Below are positions 1 to 7,931 of a stretch of DNA of 15,159 bases, one piece after another. The DNA is taken from contig CAMCUG010000017.1 in NCBI GenBank assembly GCA_945878835.1, positions 1 through 15,159 of the forward strand, in the 5' to 3' direction. The notes below the pieces were generated by a model. It was given only the letters and a program-made list of their open reading frames with translations. It searched no databases and was not told the DNA's origin. Within the stretch, counting starts at the first letter, position 1. Every line of letters starts with the position of its first letter. The position numbers and the translations under genes are program-made. Source of the DNA: Chryseobacterium gleum. Its GTDB lineage: Bacteria; Bacteroidota; Bacteroidia; Flavobacteriales_D; Sanyastnellaceae.

Positions 1-85
1 TCAATGACGAGGTCACTGCTTTTCCTTGAGGATCTAATAATGCTTCCAATGGCATTACGTTAATTTCAGCTTTAAACTTTTTCAT
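1..85 (-). CDS. purS: Phosphoribosylformylglycinamidine synthase, PurS subunit (N-terminal fragment)
   Basis: Only the first 28 codons are inside the window; the rest lies beyond base 1. The visible peptide starts MKKFKAEINVMP and continues through LLDPQGKAVTSSL. The INVMP strand followed by the D-P-Q-G-K-A-V motif is characteristic of PurS. PurS is the small dimeric subunit that bridges PurL and PurQ in the multi-subunit FGAM synthase, the glutamine-dependent fourth step of purine synthesis in the cytoplasm. The ATG lies inside the last codons of pssA in another frame (14-nt overlap), which suggests translation coupled to pssA. No separate promoter is visible. The identification rests on the N-terminus alone, but the motif is distinctive. 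Confidence 0.85.
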   Translation of the reverse strand, partial: MKKFKAEINVMPLEALLDPQGKAVTSSL

Positions 86-761
86 GTTGTTTCCCAAATA
101 GGTGTTGAACGGCAGATAAAATGAGGTACAAAAGTAAGGCAATTGGAACAGTCCATAGGACTTTTTTCAAAATGAAATGGGCACCAATTGCCGACAAGAC
201 AATGCTTCCAATTAAAATGAATTTCATCGCATTTTCCTTCCAACTAAAATTTGAAAATTTGAAGGATAGGAGCGGAAGCGTAGACGCCATAAGGAATGCA
301 AAGAGAAGGATGAGTCCAACAAGAACTTCATTGCTCAAAGGTTGTGTTTCTGTTAACGATAAAACGCTTAACCAAAACAATCCATTTGCGGGCACAGGAA
401 GTCCTTTGAATCCGGTCGATTTCGAAGTGTCTAAATTGAAACGGGCCAATCGAAAAGCAGCAGCAACGGCAAGAATAAAAGCTAATGCAGCCCACAATTT
501 TATTTCAGGTTGAAGAAGACGATACAGCCAAAATGCAGGGACAACACCAAAGCTTACCACATCGGCCAACGAATCCAATTGCTTTCCCATTTCGGAAGCT
601 GCGCCGATAGCACGAGCTATTAAACCGTCAAGCAAATCTGCAAATGCCGCTAAAAGCACAAAGATAAAAGCGTCTTGAACATCATGAGCCAACAGCGCAG
701 CGCAACCCATGACAAGATTTAGCATGGTGAGGGTGTTGGGGAGGATGGTTTTTCCAAACAT
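72..761 (-). CDS. pssA: CDP-diacylglycerol--serine O-phosphatidyltransferase
   Basis: 229 aa, a normal length for bacterial type II phosphatidylserine synthases. It joins CDP-diacylglycerol and serine to make phosphatidylserine, the precursor of phosphatidylethanolamine, at the inner membrane. The full CDP-alcohol phosphotransferase signature is present: D42, D45-G46, A49-R50, G59, D63 and D67, matching DxxDGxxARx8GxxxDxxxD. The N-terminal LPNTLTMLNLVMGC resembles the PssA subgroup (LPNxLTxxNLxxG) rather than PgsA. Several hydrophobic segments follow, to about residue 220. The ATG at 761 is preceded after 4 nt by a TATCTTTG -7 box, inside the 16-nt gap after the DUF5686 gene. The 3' end overlaps purS by 14 nt. 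Substrate choice (serine) is inferred from subgroup resemblance. Confidence 0.92.
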   Translation of the reverse strand: MFGKTILPNTLTMLNLVMGCAALLAHDVQDAFIFVLLAAFADLLDGLIARAIGAASEMGKQLDSLADVVSFGVVPAFWLYRLLQPEIKLWAALAFILAVAAAFRLARFNLDTSKSTGFKGLPVPANGLFWLSVLSLTETQPLSNEVLVGLILLFAFLMASTLPLLSFKFSNFSWKENAMKFILIGSIVLSAIGAHFILKKVLWTVPIALLLYLILSAVQHLFGKQHEKV

Positions 762-765
762 GCTT

Positions 766-773
766 CAAAGATA
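766..773 (-). promoter_or_regulatory. Predicted Bacteroidota -7 promoter box for pssA
   Basis: Reads TATCTTTG on the minus strand, an exact match to the Bacteroidota -7 consensus TAnnTTTG. It lies 4 nt upstream of the pssA ATG, within the 16-nt gap after the DUF5686 stop codon. No convincing TTG -33 element is seen at the usual distance. If used, the transcript would start at or within a few nt of the ATG. Confidence 0.55.
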
Positions 774-777
774 GGGG

Positions 778-3252
778 CTAGAATTCGAATTGAAGTTTTG
801 CACGAAGACCGAAGCGCACGATGTTGGCGTGGTCGAGGTAGGAAAGACGCCACAGGGCATCGACACGAAGAATTTTGAAGATGTTTTCCACCCCAACAGC
901 AACTTCCGCATAGGGTTGCTTTAATCGATAAATATCTGCAATCCCGTCTGCGTTAAAATCACGACTCAACAATTCATCGTTCTTCAAATCGTAGCTGCCC
1001 ACCAGGACTTTTGCGCTTGCGACTTCGCGCCATTTCAATTTCCGAAGCATGGGAATTTTGTTGAAGAACAATCCTTCTGCGTGGTAGGAACCCCAAACGC
1101 AGGCCCATTGGTCGCTTACGAATTCGAAATAATTCATCGTATTGTAACTCGCTTCGTCGTAGAAAAAAGTTTCATTTCCTTGGTGCATTTGCAGCATGGG
1201 GTAGGGAAGATTTCCGAAAATTTTTCCAGCTTGAACAGAAAGGTTTAAATAACCGAAAGGCCCGAAGCGCATTTTGTCTGACACCTGCATTTCTATGCGT
1301 TGGTATTTGTATTCAGCATTCATAACACCCGGAAGGGCTAGGCTATAAGCCATTTCAAAGACGGGGAAGTTTGTTCCAAGACTGATGCGTTCGAATTCGC
1401 CATAGACAAATTTTTCTTTGAAGGCAAAGCGGGTATAAAGAGAGATTTCAGTCGTAATAAGTGAATTCTCTTTCTCGAAACTATTAGTTAAAGGTAGAAA
1501 TCGGGTGTAAGTGTATTTCGTTCCGGCTGGTCTAAGCGAGCGATGTGTGAAAATAAGTTTATTTGAAAGTCCGTACAACCATTCTTTCTCGATGTATGAA
1601 TTAATGTCGGTAACATCGGTGAGTTTGTTTGCTGGATTTCTTCGAAACAAAGAAGATAAAATGTTGTCTTGTCTGAATGCACCTGGGCCAAGGCCTAACT
1701 GCTCCATGTCGCGTTTGCCATGCGCTGAAATAGCGAAGCGAGGGCTTTTTTGAATGATGTACAATCCGCCAGCACCGTATTTGAATCGATCATCACGGAA
1801 TCCATAAGCGAGGTAACCGTCGAGCATGATTTTCGTACTAAACGCATTGCTTGTTCTTCCCCCAAATCGCAAGCGATTTCCTTCAATTGGATTGAAACTG
1901 TAAAAGGTGTAATACGGCCCGTACTCGAAGTTGCCTTTCACTTTATATCCAGAAACGAAAAGCGTAATAATATCAGTTACGGTTTGGAATTGCGGGAGAG
2001 TTTTCAGCGTGTCAGCCATATTGAAGATGCGCTGTTCTTTCGCCGTTAAAGCAGTATGCCTCATACTTTGCCAATAGGCATCGTCGTGATTAGAAGAGTT
2101 CGGGTCGACAACTATGTCTGTGTAACCTTGGTAGAAGGGGTCTTCACGAGGTTTGTTAATGATGAATTTTTTATAGCTGCTGTTTTTTCTTCCGTATACC
2201 CCGATCTTTTTTTCACTCATGTTGAACTCAACCAAGAGCTGATCTTTCACGAGCATCCAAACCTCGTGTTCTATTTCGTTGTATTCTTGATGAACGCTGA
2301 AATCTCTGATCCAATTGATGTTCGCGCCTTCGGAAATGGCTGCGTCTACTTGCTTCACCGCGTAGGTTGTGTCGTGAATCCACATTTCGCCATGGAACAA
2401 CAGCTCTTGTTTTCGGCGTGGAAAAAATTCCAATTTGTAACACCACTTTCCTTCAATGAAGGCACTGTCAACAAGGCCGTAATCGTAAAACCCAAGAGCA
2501 TAAGTAGATATGGGAGAAGTGAAACTTTTCGAGAAGATGACAATTTCGTTGTCGTAGATATTTACGTTCTGGTACATGTCGCCCAAAAACTGATTCACAC
2601 TCTGATTTTCCACTCCAGTAACTCTGGTGCCTTTGACTATTTCTTTGGAAATTTTAGGATTGCGGCGGTAATAAAAATCGGAAAGCGATTCGGTCATGAA
2701 AACCGGTAAGTAGGGTTTTTCTTGTGTGGTGTCTATTCCTTCGAAAATAAATTCGAAGGGCTTCATGAGTTTCTTGTCGGCAATGGCCGCGCTGATGTTG
2801 TTTAAATCGAATTCGACTTTGTTATACGCTTCGTATTCGTACGCGTCTAGTTTTTCGCGGTTGTTAATTTTTTTATTGGCGATGACTTTTTTCATGAGCT
2901 CAATCGCTGGATTGGGTTCGTCTTTCGGACGAATGATAACGACGCTCGTTGTATTTTCATCAAGAAGCGCGAAGTTTATTTCTTTCGTAGTTCCTTGCTT
3001 TACATTGAAAGATTGCTGGGCATAGCCAATTCCTTTGCAGCGCAAAGTATCGCTGGAATAGTAAGTTTCAATCCGGTATTTTCCGTTTTCATCGGTAGTT
3101 GTTCCAGATTTTGTTCCAACAAAATAAACAGGCGCAAAGGGGACGGTTAATTTGGAAACGGCGTCAATTACAGTTCCGAATACGACAGTTTTTTGCGCGG
3201 AAAGCGCAAGCGAAAAACAAATCGACAAGAAAAGTAAAAGTCCTTTTTTCAT
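778..3252 (-). CDS. DUF5686 family outer-membrane protein with N-terminal carboxypeptidase-regulatory-like domain
   Basis: 824 aa. Residues 1-19 form a signal peptide (Lys-Lys, hydrophobic core, ALSA-Q). Residues about 22-96 form a CarboxypepD_reg-like beta-sandwich (GTVIDAVSKLTVPFAPVYFVG, then TTTDENGKYRIE), as also found at the start of many SusC-like proteins. From about 115 onward (NPAIELMKKVIANKKIN, then LDAYEYEAYNKVEFDL) the sequence matches the pattern of DUF5686 proteins. These have a long periplasmic or surface part and a C-terminal beta-barrel. The protein ends in an amphipathic strand with terminal Phe (LRAKLQFEF), typical of outer-membrane barrels. The molecular function of the family is not established. 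The ATG at 3252 follows a purine-rich TAAGGA. It lies 59 nt downstream of dsbD on the same strand, so the two may be co-transcribed; no clear promoter box of its own is seen. Confidence 0.88.
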   Translation of the reverse strand: MKKGLLLFLSICFSLALSAQKTVVFGTVIDAVSKLTVPFAPVYFVGTKSGTTTDENGKYRIETYYSSDTLRCKGIGYAQQSFNVKQGTTKEINFALLDENTTSVVIIRPKDEPNPAIELMKKVIANKKINNREKLDAYEYEAYNKVEFDLNNISAAIADKKLMKPFEFIFEGIDTTQEKPYLPVFMTESLSDFYYRRNPKISKEIVKGTRVTGVENQSVNQFLGDMYQNVNIYDNEIVIFSKSFTSPISTYALGFYDYGLVDSAFIEGKWCYKLEFFPRRKQELLFHGEMWIHDTTYAVKQVDAAISEGANINWIRDFSVHQEYNEIEHEVWMLVKDQLLVEFNMSEKKIGVYGRKNSSYKKFIINKPREDPFYQGYTDIVVDPNSSNHDDAYWQSMRHTALTAKEQRIFNMADTLKTLPQFQTVTDIITLFVSGYKVKGNFEYGPYYTFYSFNPIEGNRLRFGGRTSNAFSTKIMLDGYLAYGFRDDRFKYGAGGLYIIQKSPRFAISAHGKRDMEQLGLGPGAFRQDNILSSLFRRNPANKLTDVTDINSYIEKEWLYGLSNKLIFTHRSLRPAGTKYTYTRFLPLTNSFEKENSLITTEISLYTRFAFKEKFVYGEFERISLGTNFPVFEMAYSLALPGVMNAEYKYQRIEMQVSDKMRFGPFGYLNLSVQAGKIFGNLPYPMLQMHQGNETFFYDEASYNTMNYFEFVSDQWACVWGSYHAEGLFFNKIPMLRKLKWREVASAKVLVGSYDLKNDELLSRDFNADGIADIYRLKQPYAEVAVGVENIFKILRVDALWRLSYLDHANIVRFGLRAKLQFEF

Positions 3253-3311
3253 TCCTTACGAAGAAACGAAAAAGTTTTCAATGCGTCAAGAGGTCTGACA
3301 AACGTTACCCA

Positions 3312-5396
3312 TTATTTGTTGTTGAAAGCCTGCAGGCCTTCTTCGAGCCAAGCACGGAATTCTTTTTCGTCAGGGGTGTATCCTACAGGCTGATTCATGA
3401 GTTCCTCATTTCCTTCAGTCATTGGATCAATGATGGCATACAACGGTTGCGAGTTGTTGTTGAAGGTTTCAATTTCAAAAGCTGACCACAAATCACCATA
3501 GGTTACAATTTCTTTTTCAATACCCGCCCACTGCGTAACAATGGTTTCCTTCATCTCGGCTGGAAGTTCTTGCTTGTCGTCTACATACAGACTCACTACG
3601 ACGAATTTATCCTGAAGTAAATCCAACGCTTTCGGCCAAACATGTTCTTCCATTTTTCTACAGTTTACGCATGCATATCCTGTGAAATCGACGAACAAAG
3701 GTTTGCCTTCTTTACGAGCGCGCTCAAGTGCAACATTGTAATCGTGCTCACAGATGAGTCCGTGCGGACAGTCACTTGGATAAAACCAAGAGTATCCTGA
3801 AGGTGGCGCAAGACCGCTTAATAATTCCAAACTTTTCCATCCGTGGGCACGCTCATCATAGGTGAATCCCATGCATAAGTACACCACGAATGCGCCAATG
3901 ATACCAGCAAAACTTAATCTGAAAATCGAGAGTTTTTTAATAGGCGAATCGTGTGGGAATTTGATTACGCCAATTAAATATAAAAACATGCCTAAGAAAA
4001 TAATAATCCACAAACCCATGAATAGTTCATACTTGAGGAAGTTCCAGTGAACCACTAGATCAGCTTGAGACAAGAATTTCAACGCGAGTGCTACTTCTAA
4101 AAATCCAAGAACCACTTTTACAGAGTTCAACCAGCCACCAGATTTTGGCAAGCTCTTCATCATACCTGGGAACATCGCAAACAACGCAAAAGGAATACCG
4201 AGGGCCAATCCGAATCCACCCATTCCTACAGTCAATTGAATTGCTCCTCCGTCTTTTGCAAGAGAACCCGCAAGCAATGAACCTAAGATTGGACCGGTAC
4301 AAGAGAATGAAACAATTGCCAAGGTAAGCGCCATAAAGAAAGAACCTAACAACCCACCGGCTTCAGCATTTTTGTCCATCTTATTCGCCAAGCCGGCTGG
4401 AAGCGTTATTTCAAACAATCCGAAGAAAGAAAGTGCGAATACAATGAAGATTACAAAGAACGCAATGTTCAAAGGGACATTGGTAGAAATGTCATTAAGG
4501 ATGTTCTCGTTAATTTGATCCAAGAAATGGAACGGCATTGATAGCAAAATGTAAATCAAGAAAATGAAACCACCGTAGATCAATGCCTGGAAAATGCCTT
4601 TCTTACGGTCTTTGTTTCTATTCGTAAAGAAGGAAACTGTTAATGGAATCATTGGGAATACACAAGGAGTAAGCAATGCAACCAGTCCTCCTAAAAATCC
4701 AAGTAGGAATAATTGCCACATGCTTCCGCCCGCATCGCTGTCAGTTTTACTTGCAACTGCTCCGCCGTCTGCACGAGTGGTTAATTTGTCTTTGTCGTTG
4801 CGAATGCTTTGAATCCAATATCTGAATTTGGTATTGGTCGTCGCTTCCTTTTTTAAAGTATCTTCTAATAGTCCATTAGCTGTGGTGTCTACAGCAGGTA
4901 TAGCTGCACCTTCAGCGACTGGGGTGATATTTATTTTGAATTTTACAGGATCAGGAAAAATACATTTACTCTCATCGCAGGCCATATACTCAAGCACACC
5001 ATTCAATTGAAAAGGTGTTGTACTAACAATTTTTATTCGCTGTTTGAAGCTAGCCGTGTTCTCAAAGTAATTCAGATTCATGTCGAAATTTGGATCGAAA
5101 TGAGTGATGAATTTCCCTTCGGTTACACCTCCAATATTGGTGAATTGAGATTTGTTTGCAGTAAGATTTAACGAAGTAGGAATAGGTCCAATTGCATTTG
5201 GGTCCTCGGAAACTTTTAAAGCATAGACATGCCATTTTGCTTCAATCTTAGCTGTTGCGGTAATTTCCGCTTCACCGTTTTCGAGATAAATAACTCCAAA
5301 CTTCCATTTTACCGGATCAACGATTTGCGCTTGTGCGTTCCAAGATGAAAGCAAAAGTGCAATGGTGGCAAAAATCTTTACTGATAAATTCTTCAT
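3312..5396 (-). CDS. dsbD: Thiol:disulfide interchange protein DsbD (transmembrane thiol reductase)
   Basis: 694 aa with the three-domain DsbD architecture. A signal peptide (about 1-23, ending AQA-Q) precedes an N-terminal DsbD-like domain with the reactive pair C140/C145 (CDESKC). The central membrane domain (about 226-510, roughly eight helices) holds the redox cysteines C245 (LTPCVFPM) and C366 (SFSCTGPILGSLL). The C-terminal thioredoxin-like domain has CVNC at 576-579 (FVDFTGYACVNCRKM). By family knowledge it passes electrons from cytoplasmic thioredoxin across the inner membrane to periplasmic acceptors such as cytochrome c maturation and disulfide isomerase partners. All six expected cysteines are present. 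An additional pair, C543 and C549, lies in the linker just before the thioredoxin domain. A TATTTTTG box sits 5 nt before the ATG. Confidence 0.93.
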   Translation of the reverse strand: MKNLSVKIFATIALLLSSWNAQAQIVDPVKWKFGVIYLENGEAEITATAKIEAKWHVYALKVSEDPNAIGPIPTSLNLTANKSQFTNIGGVTEGKFITHFDPNFDMNLNYFENTASFKQRIKIVSTTPFQLNGVLEYMACDESKCIFPDPVKFKINITPVAEGAAIPAVDTTANGLLEDTLKKEATTNTKFRYWIQSIRNDKDKLTTRADGGAVASKTDSDAGGSMWQLFLLGFLGGLVALLTPCVFPMIPLTVSFFTNRNKDRKKGIFQALIYGGFIFLIYILLSMPFHFLDQINENILNDISTNVPLNIAFFVIFIVFALSFFGLFEITLPAGLANKMDKNAEAGGLLGSFFMALTLAIVSFSCTGPILGSLLAGSLAKDGGAIQLTVGMGGFGLALGIPFALFAMFPGMMKSLPKSGGWLNSVKVVLGFLEVALALKFLSQADLVVHWNFLKYELFMGLWIIIFLGMFLYLIGVIKFPHDSPIKKLSIFRLSFAGIIGAFVVYLCMGFTYDERAHGWKSLELLSGLAPPSGYSWFYPSDCPHGLICEHDYNVALERARKEGKPLFVDFTGYACVNCRKMEEHVWPKALDLLQDKFVVVSLYVDDKQELPAEMKETIVTQWAGIEKEIVTYGDLWSAFEIETFNNNSQPLYAIIDPMTEGNEELMNQPVGYTPDEKEFRAWLEEGLQAFNNK

Positions 5397-5401
5397 AGCT
5401 T

Positions 5402-5409
5402 CAAAAATA
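5402..5409 (-). promoter_or_regulatory. Predicted Bacteroidota -7 promoter box for dsbD
   Basis: Reads TATTTTTG on the minus strand (exact TAnnTTTG), 5 nt upstream of the dsbD ATG, in the 30-nt gap after tilS. No TTG is found at a standard -33 distance. The predicted start site would give a very short or absent leader. Confidence 0.5.
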
Positions 5410-5426
5410 GTTTAATTCAATTTTAC

Positions 5427-6695
5427 TTAGGTGAGGCGCATCACAAAAACCTTCTTCGCCGAGTCGTCTAATTTGTAATCCTCTGAAATGCACAGTCCAA
5501 TTACCGCTACAATCTCGTCTTTACTTACCAAAACCGGATAGTTTTTTTTCTCATTCATGGCAATCTTGGCCTGAACCAACAAATCGCTTACCTTTTTCAT
5601 CCCCTTCATTCCCAAAGAACGAATCTTGTCACCCGGTTCGTATGCACGAATCTCCAATGGAAAACGCAACTTGTCGGCATTCAGTTGCATAACCTTCGGA
5701 TCTTTTTCAATTTCATATCCTTTTGCCGGAAGAATGTCAACTTCATATTTCGATTCGTCCAACGGCATTTCGCTCTGCAAAGCATGCAACACATAGTTAT
5801 CGCGATTGCGCGCAACCGCATAAGTGGCATTTGAAACTTTCGCTCCGGTCTTCTGAAGTTTCAAAATCTCTTCAATTTCGCCGGTTGTGAATTCAAACAA
5901 ATTCAACCATTCCCACATAATTTGTCTTGGGGCGTAGTGGTTGTTCACAGCTTCAATGGAAAGCATTTCGTTTTCACCTTTAAGCACAACATTTTGTTCA
6001 AGCCAGTTTTGCAAACTCTCTTGAACAATGGAATGCTGCTCTTCCCAAATTTCAATGCTGTTGGAAAGTGTTTGAAGAATATTCGGATTTAATTCTTCTA
6101 AAATAGGAACCACCTTATTTCTAATTTTATTTCTTCCGTAAACGTTCGAATTGTTTGAAGCGTCTTCTCTCCATTTCAATTTGAGTTCTTTTGCAAAACC
6201 TTCGAGTTCTTTTTTCGAAAGGTCTAAAAGCGGACGCCATTTGTTTGAAGTATGACGCTTCATTCCGAGCAATCCTTTCAATCCGCTTCCGCGAACCAAG
6301 TGTTGCAAAACGGTTTCCAGTTGATCGTTCGCATGGTGCGCAAGAACAACGGTGGTGTATCCGAATTCATCTTGCAATTGTTGGAAGTACGTGTAACGAA
6401 AATCGCGCGCGCGCTCTTGTAAATTGTTTTTCGATTCCTTCCACAAGTCACCGGCTTGTGCACAGTGAAAAGTGAGCTTGTTCTTTTTACAATAAGCCTT
6501 CACAAACTGCTCGTCTTTTTCAGAATCTTTTGCTCGAAGTTGGTAGTTCACATGCGCAACAGCGAATGGAATTTTAGCGCGAAGAAGCAATTCAGCCATA
6601 AGTATAGAGTCCATTCCTCCGCTTACTGCCACAAGTAATTGCGCTTCTTCGAATGTTTGAAATTCGGTTTTTAAGTCTTTAAGTAGTTTTTTCAT
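5427..6695 (-). CDS. tilS: tRNA(Ile)-lysidine synthase
   Basis: 422 aa, the usual size for the long form of TilS. It uses ATP to attach lysine to C34 of the CAU-anticodon tRNA-Ile, changing its decoding from AUG to AUA; the gene is normally essential. The PP-loop nucleotide-binding motif SGGMDS is at 25-30. The second N-type ATPase signature, LAHHANDQLET, is at 118-128, followed by RGSGLKGLLGM. RNKIRNKVVPIL at 188-199 matches the conserved region before the substrate-recognition part. The C-terminal TilS domain (about 345-420) contains RAYEPGDKIRSLGMKGMKKVSDLL. The ATG at 6695 starts one base after the pabB stop codon (TAAaATG), so translation is probably coupled to pabB and the two share a transcript. 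Confidence 0.95.
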   Translation of the reverse strand: MKKLLKDLKTEFQTFEEAQLLVAVSGGMDSILMAELLLRAKIPFAVAHVNYQLRAKDSEKDEQFVKAYCKKNKLTFHCAQAGDLWKESKNNLQERARDFRYTYFQQLQDEFGYTTVVLAHHANDQLETVLQHLVRGSGLKGLLGMKRHTSNKWRPLLDLSKKELEGFAKELKLKWREDASNNSNVYGRNKIRNKVVPILEELNPNILQTLSNSIEIWEEQHSIVQESLQNWLEQNVVLKGENEMLSIEAVNNHYAPRQIMWEWLNLFEFTTGEIEEILKLQKTGAKVSNATYAVARNRDNYVLHALQSEMPLDESKYEVDILPAKGYEIEKDPKVMQLNADKLRFPLEIRAYEPGDKIRSLGMKGMKKVSDLLVQAKIAMNEKKNYPVLVSKDEIVAVIGLCISEDYKLDDSAKKVFVMRLT

Positions 6696-6696
6696 T

Positions 6697-7914
6697 TTAA
6701 TTGAATATAGAAAGTGTAGAGGCGGCTTTCAACAAGCACTCATCGTATTCCGCTTCCGCGTTCGATGCATGAGTAATTGCGCTTCCCACTTTTATGGTTG
6801 TTTGTTTTTTCTCTTTGTTGTAAACCGCAGAACGAATGATAACATTGAAATCGAAATTCCCATTCGGTTCAATAACCCCAAAGGTACCGCTGTAGAGACC
6901 TCGGTCTAACAGTTCAATTTTTTCCATGTGCCTCACAGCGCTAATTTTCGGAGCGCCTGTCATGGATCCCATAGGGAAGGTAGCCGCTAAAATTTCTGTG
7001 AATGTAATGTTGGAAGGAAGCTGTGCTTCTACGGTGCTGATAAGGTGATGAAGTGTTTTGAAGGTGTGAAGTTCACACAATGATTTTACGTTTACACTTG
7101 CTTTTGTTGCTATTCGGGAGAGATCGTTTCGAACAAGATCAACAATCATAATATTTTCGGAGCGTTCCTTTTGACTCGTTTGAAGCAAAACTTTATTCTG
7201 TTCGTCTTCTTCTGAATTTTCTCCTCTGCGTATGGTCCCTTTAATGGGTTGTGAAATTATTTTATTTCCTTTTTTCTGAATGAATCGCTCCGGGGAAGTA
7301 CATAACAGCTGAAGCTGTTCTCCGTTGAAATACGCTGCGTGTGGAGCTTCCGTAGCATTGTTCATTTTTGAGAAGTGAGCGAAGGCGTCTTTCAATTCTC
7401 CATTAGCCTGAAGTGGAATGCAGAAATTTGTTTCGTAGTATTCACCCTGTTGAATTTGATTCAATATAGATTGAATTTTATCTACATAGGTGCCCTTACT
7501 TTCTAACGTTTCAAAGCTTAGGCTTTCTTCATTCTTTTCGCATTCAATTTTTTTATAATTGGAAATGAATGAAGAGAAAACCGAATGTTCGTTCGGTTCG
7601 GAAGGAGTAAGCGGGTTCCAATTTCCATTTACTTCTTTCCAAACGTGAACTGGTTCGAAGAAGTAGATGAGTTCACTTCCATCTGAACTGAAATTGGTAT
7701 AGGCGTTTTTTTCAAAAAGTTTTTTCGCCTCGAAGGAAATATATCCGAAAACAGGAGTTGTTTTTCTAGCTAACCATTTGTTTAGCTCTTGAATGTCGCT
7801 GGGGTTGTTTTCATTTAAAACAAATGCATCTTTTTTCCCCCAAGCGATATACGCTTGTCGATCGTTCGAGTTAGGTGGAAGAAAGGTGAAGTGTTCGTTT
7901 TCCCAAAGCTGCAT
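6697..7914 (-). CDS. pabB: Aminodeoxychorismate synthase component I (chorismate-binding)
   Basis: 405 aa, chorismate-binding fold. It converts chorismate and ammonia (from a PabA-type glutaminase) to 4-amino-4-deoxychorismate, the precursor of p-aminobenzoate for folate. PIKGT at 223-227 carries Lys225, the residue that marks PabB rather than anthranilate synthase TrpE (which has PIAGT) and forms the covalent intermediate. Other family motifs are SPERF (207-211), the ERSENIMIVDLVRNDL block (250-265), FPMGSMTGAPK (313-323) and the C-terminal VGSAITHASNAEAEYDE (377-393), a variant of the usual GGGIVxDSxPxxEyxE. The N-terminal about 130 residues are less conserved. No pabA or pabC lies in the window. 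The ATG at 7914 is preceded after 5 nt by TACCTTTG. It lies 17 nt after dinB and 1 nt before tilS. Confidence 0.92.
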   Translation of the reverse strand: MQLWENEHFTFLPPNSNDRQAYIAWGKKDAFVLNENNPSDIQELNKWLARKTTPVFGYISFEAKKLFEKNAYTNFSSDGSELIYFFEPVHVWKEVNGNWNPLTPSEPNEHSVFSSFISNYKKIECEKNEESLSFETLESKGTYVDKIQSILNQIQQGEYYETNFCIPLQANGELKDAFAHFSKMNNATEAPHAAYFNGEQLQLLCTSPERFIQKKGNKIISQPIKGTIRRGENSEEDEQNKVLLQTSQKERSENIMIVDLVRNDLSRIATKASVNVKSLCELHTFKTLHHLISTVEAQLPSNITFTEILAATFPMGSMTGAPKISAVRHMEKIELLDRGLYSGTFGVIEPNGNFDFNVIIRSAVYNKEKKQTTIKVGSAITHASNAEAEYDECLLKAASTLSIFN

Positions 7915-7919
7915 GGGTG

Positions 7920-7927
7920 CAAAGGTA
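7920..7927 (-). promoter_or_regulatory. Predicted Bacteroidota -7 promoter box for pabB-tilS
   Basis: Reads TACCTTTG on the minus strand (exact TAnnTTTG), 5 nt upstream of the pabB ATG. It occupies about half of the 17-nt gap between dinB and pabB. If functional it would drive pabB and the tightly coupled tilS independently of dinB. Confidence 0.5.
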
Positions 7928-7931
7928 ATGC

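Noticed and set aside
121..513. A 130-codon plus-strand frame opposite pssA
   Set aside because: It is antisense to the conserved CDP-alcohol phosphotransferase region and shows no domain of its own.
2056..2709. A 217-codon open frame on the plus strand opposite the DUF5686 gene
   Set aside because: It lies wholly antisense to a well-supported coding region, has no recognisable domain or signal peptide, and no start context; it is best explained as a mirror of the real gene's codon use.
3253..3311. Promoter for the DUF5686 gene (a TTG followed by TTTCTTCG)
   Set aside because: The -7 candidate has two mismatches to TAnnTTTG; not strong enough to list as a feature.
6404..6420. CG-rich alternating tract (cgcgcgcgcg) as a structural or methylation site
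   Set aside because: It is explained by Arg-Ala-Arg codons in a conserved part of tilS.
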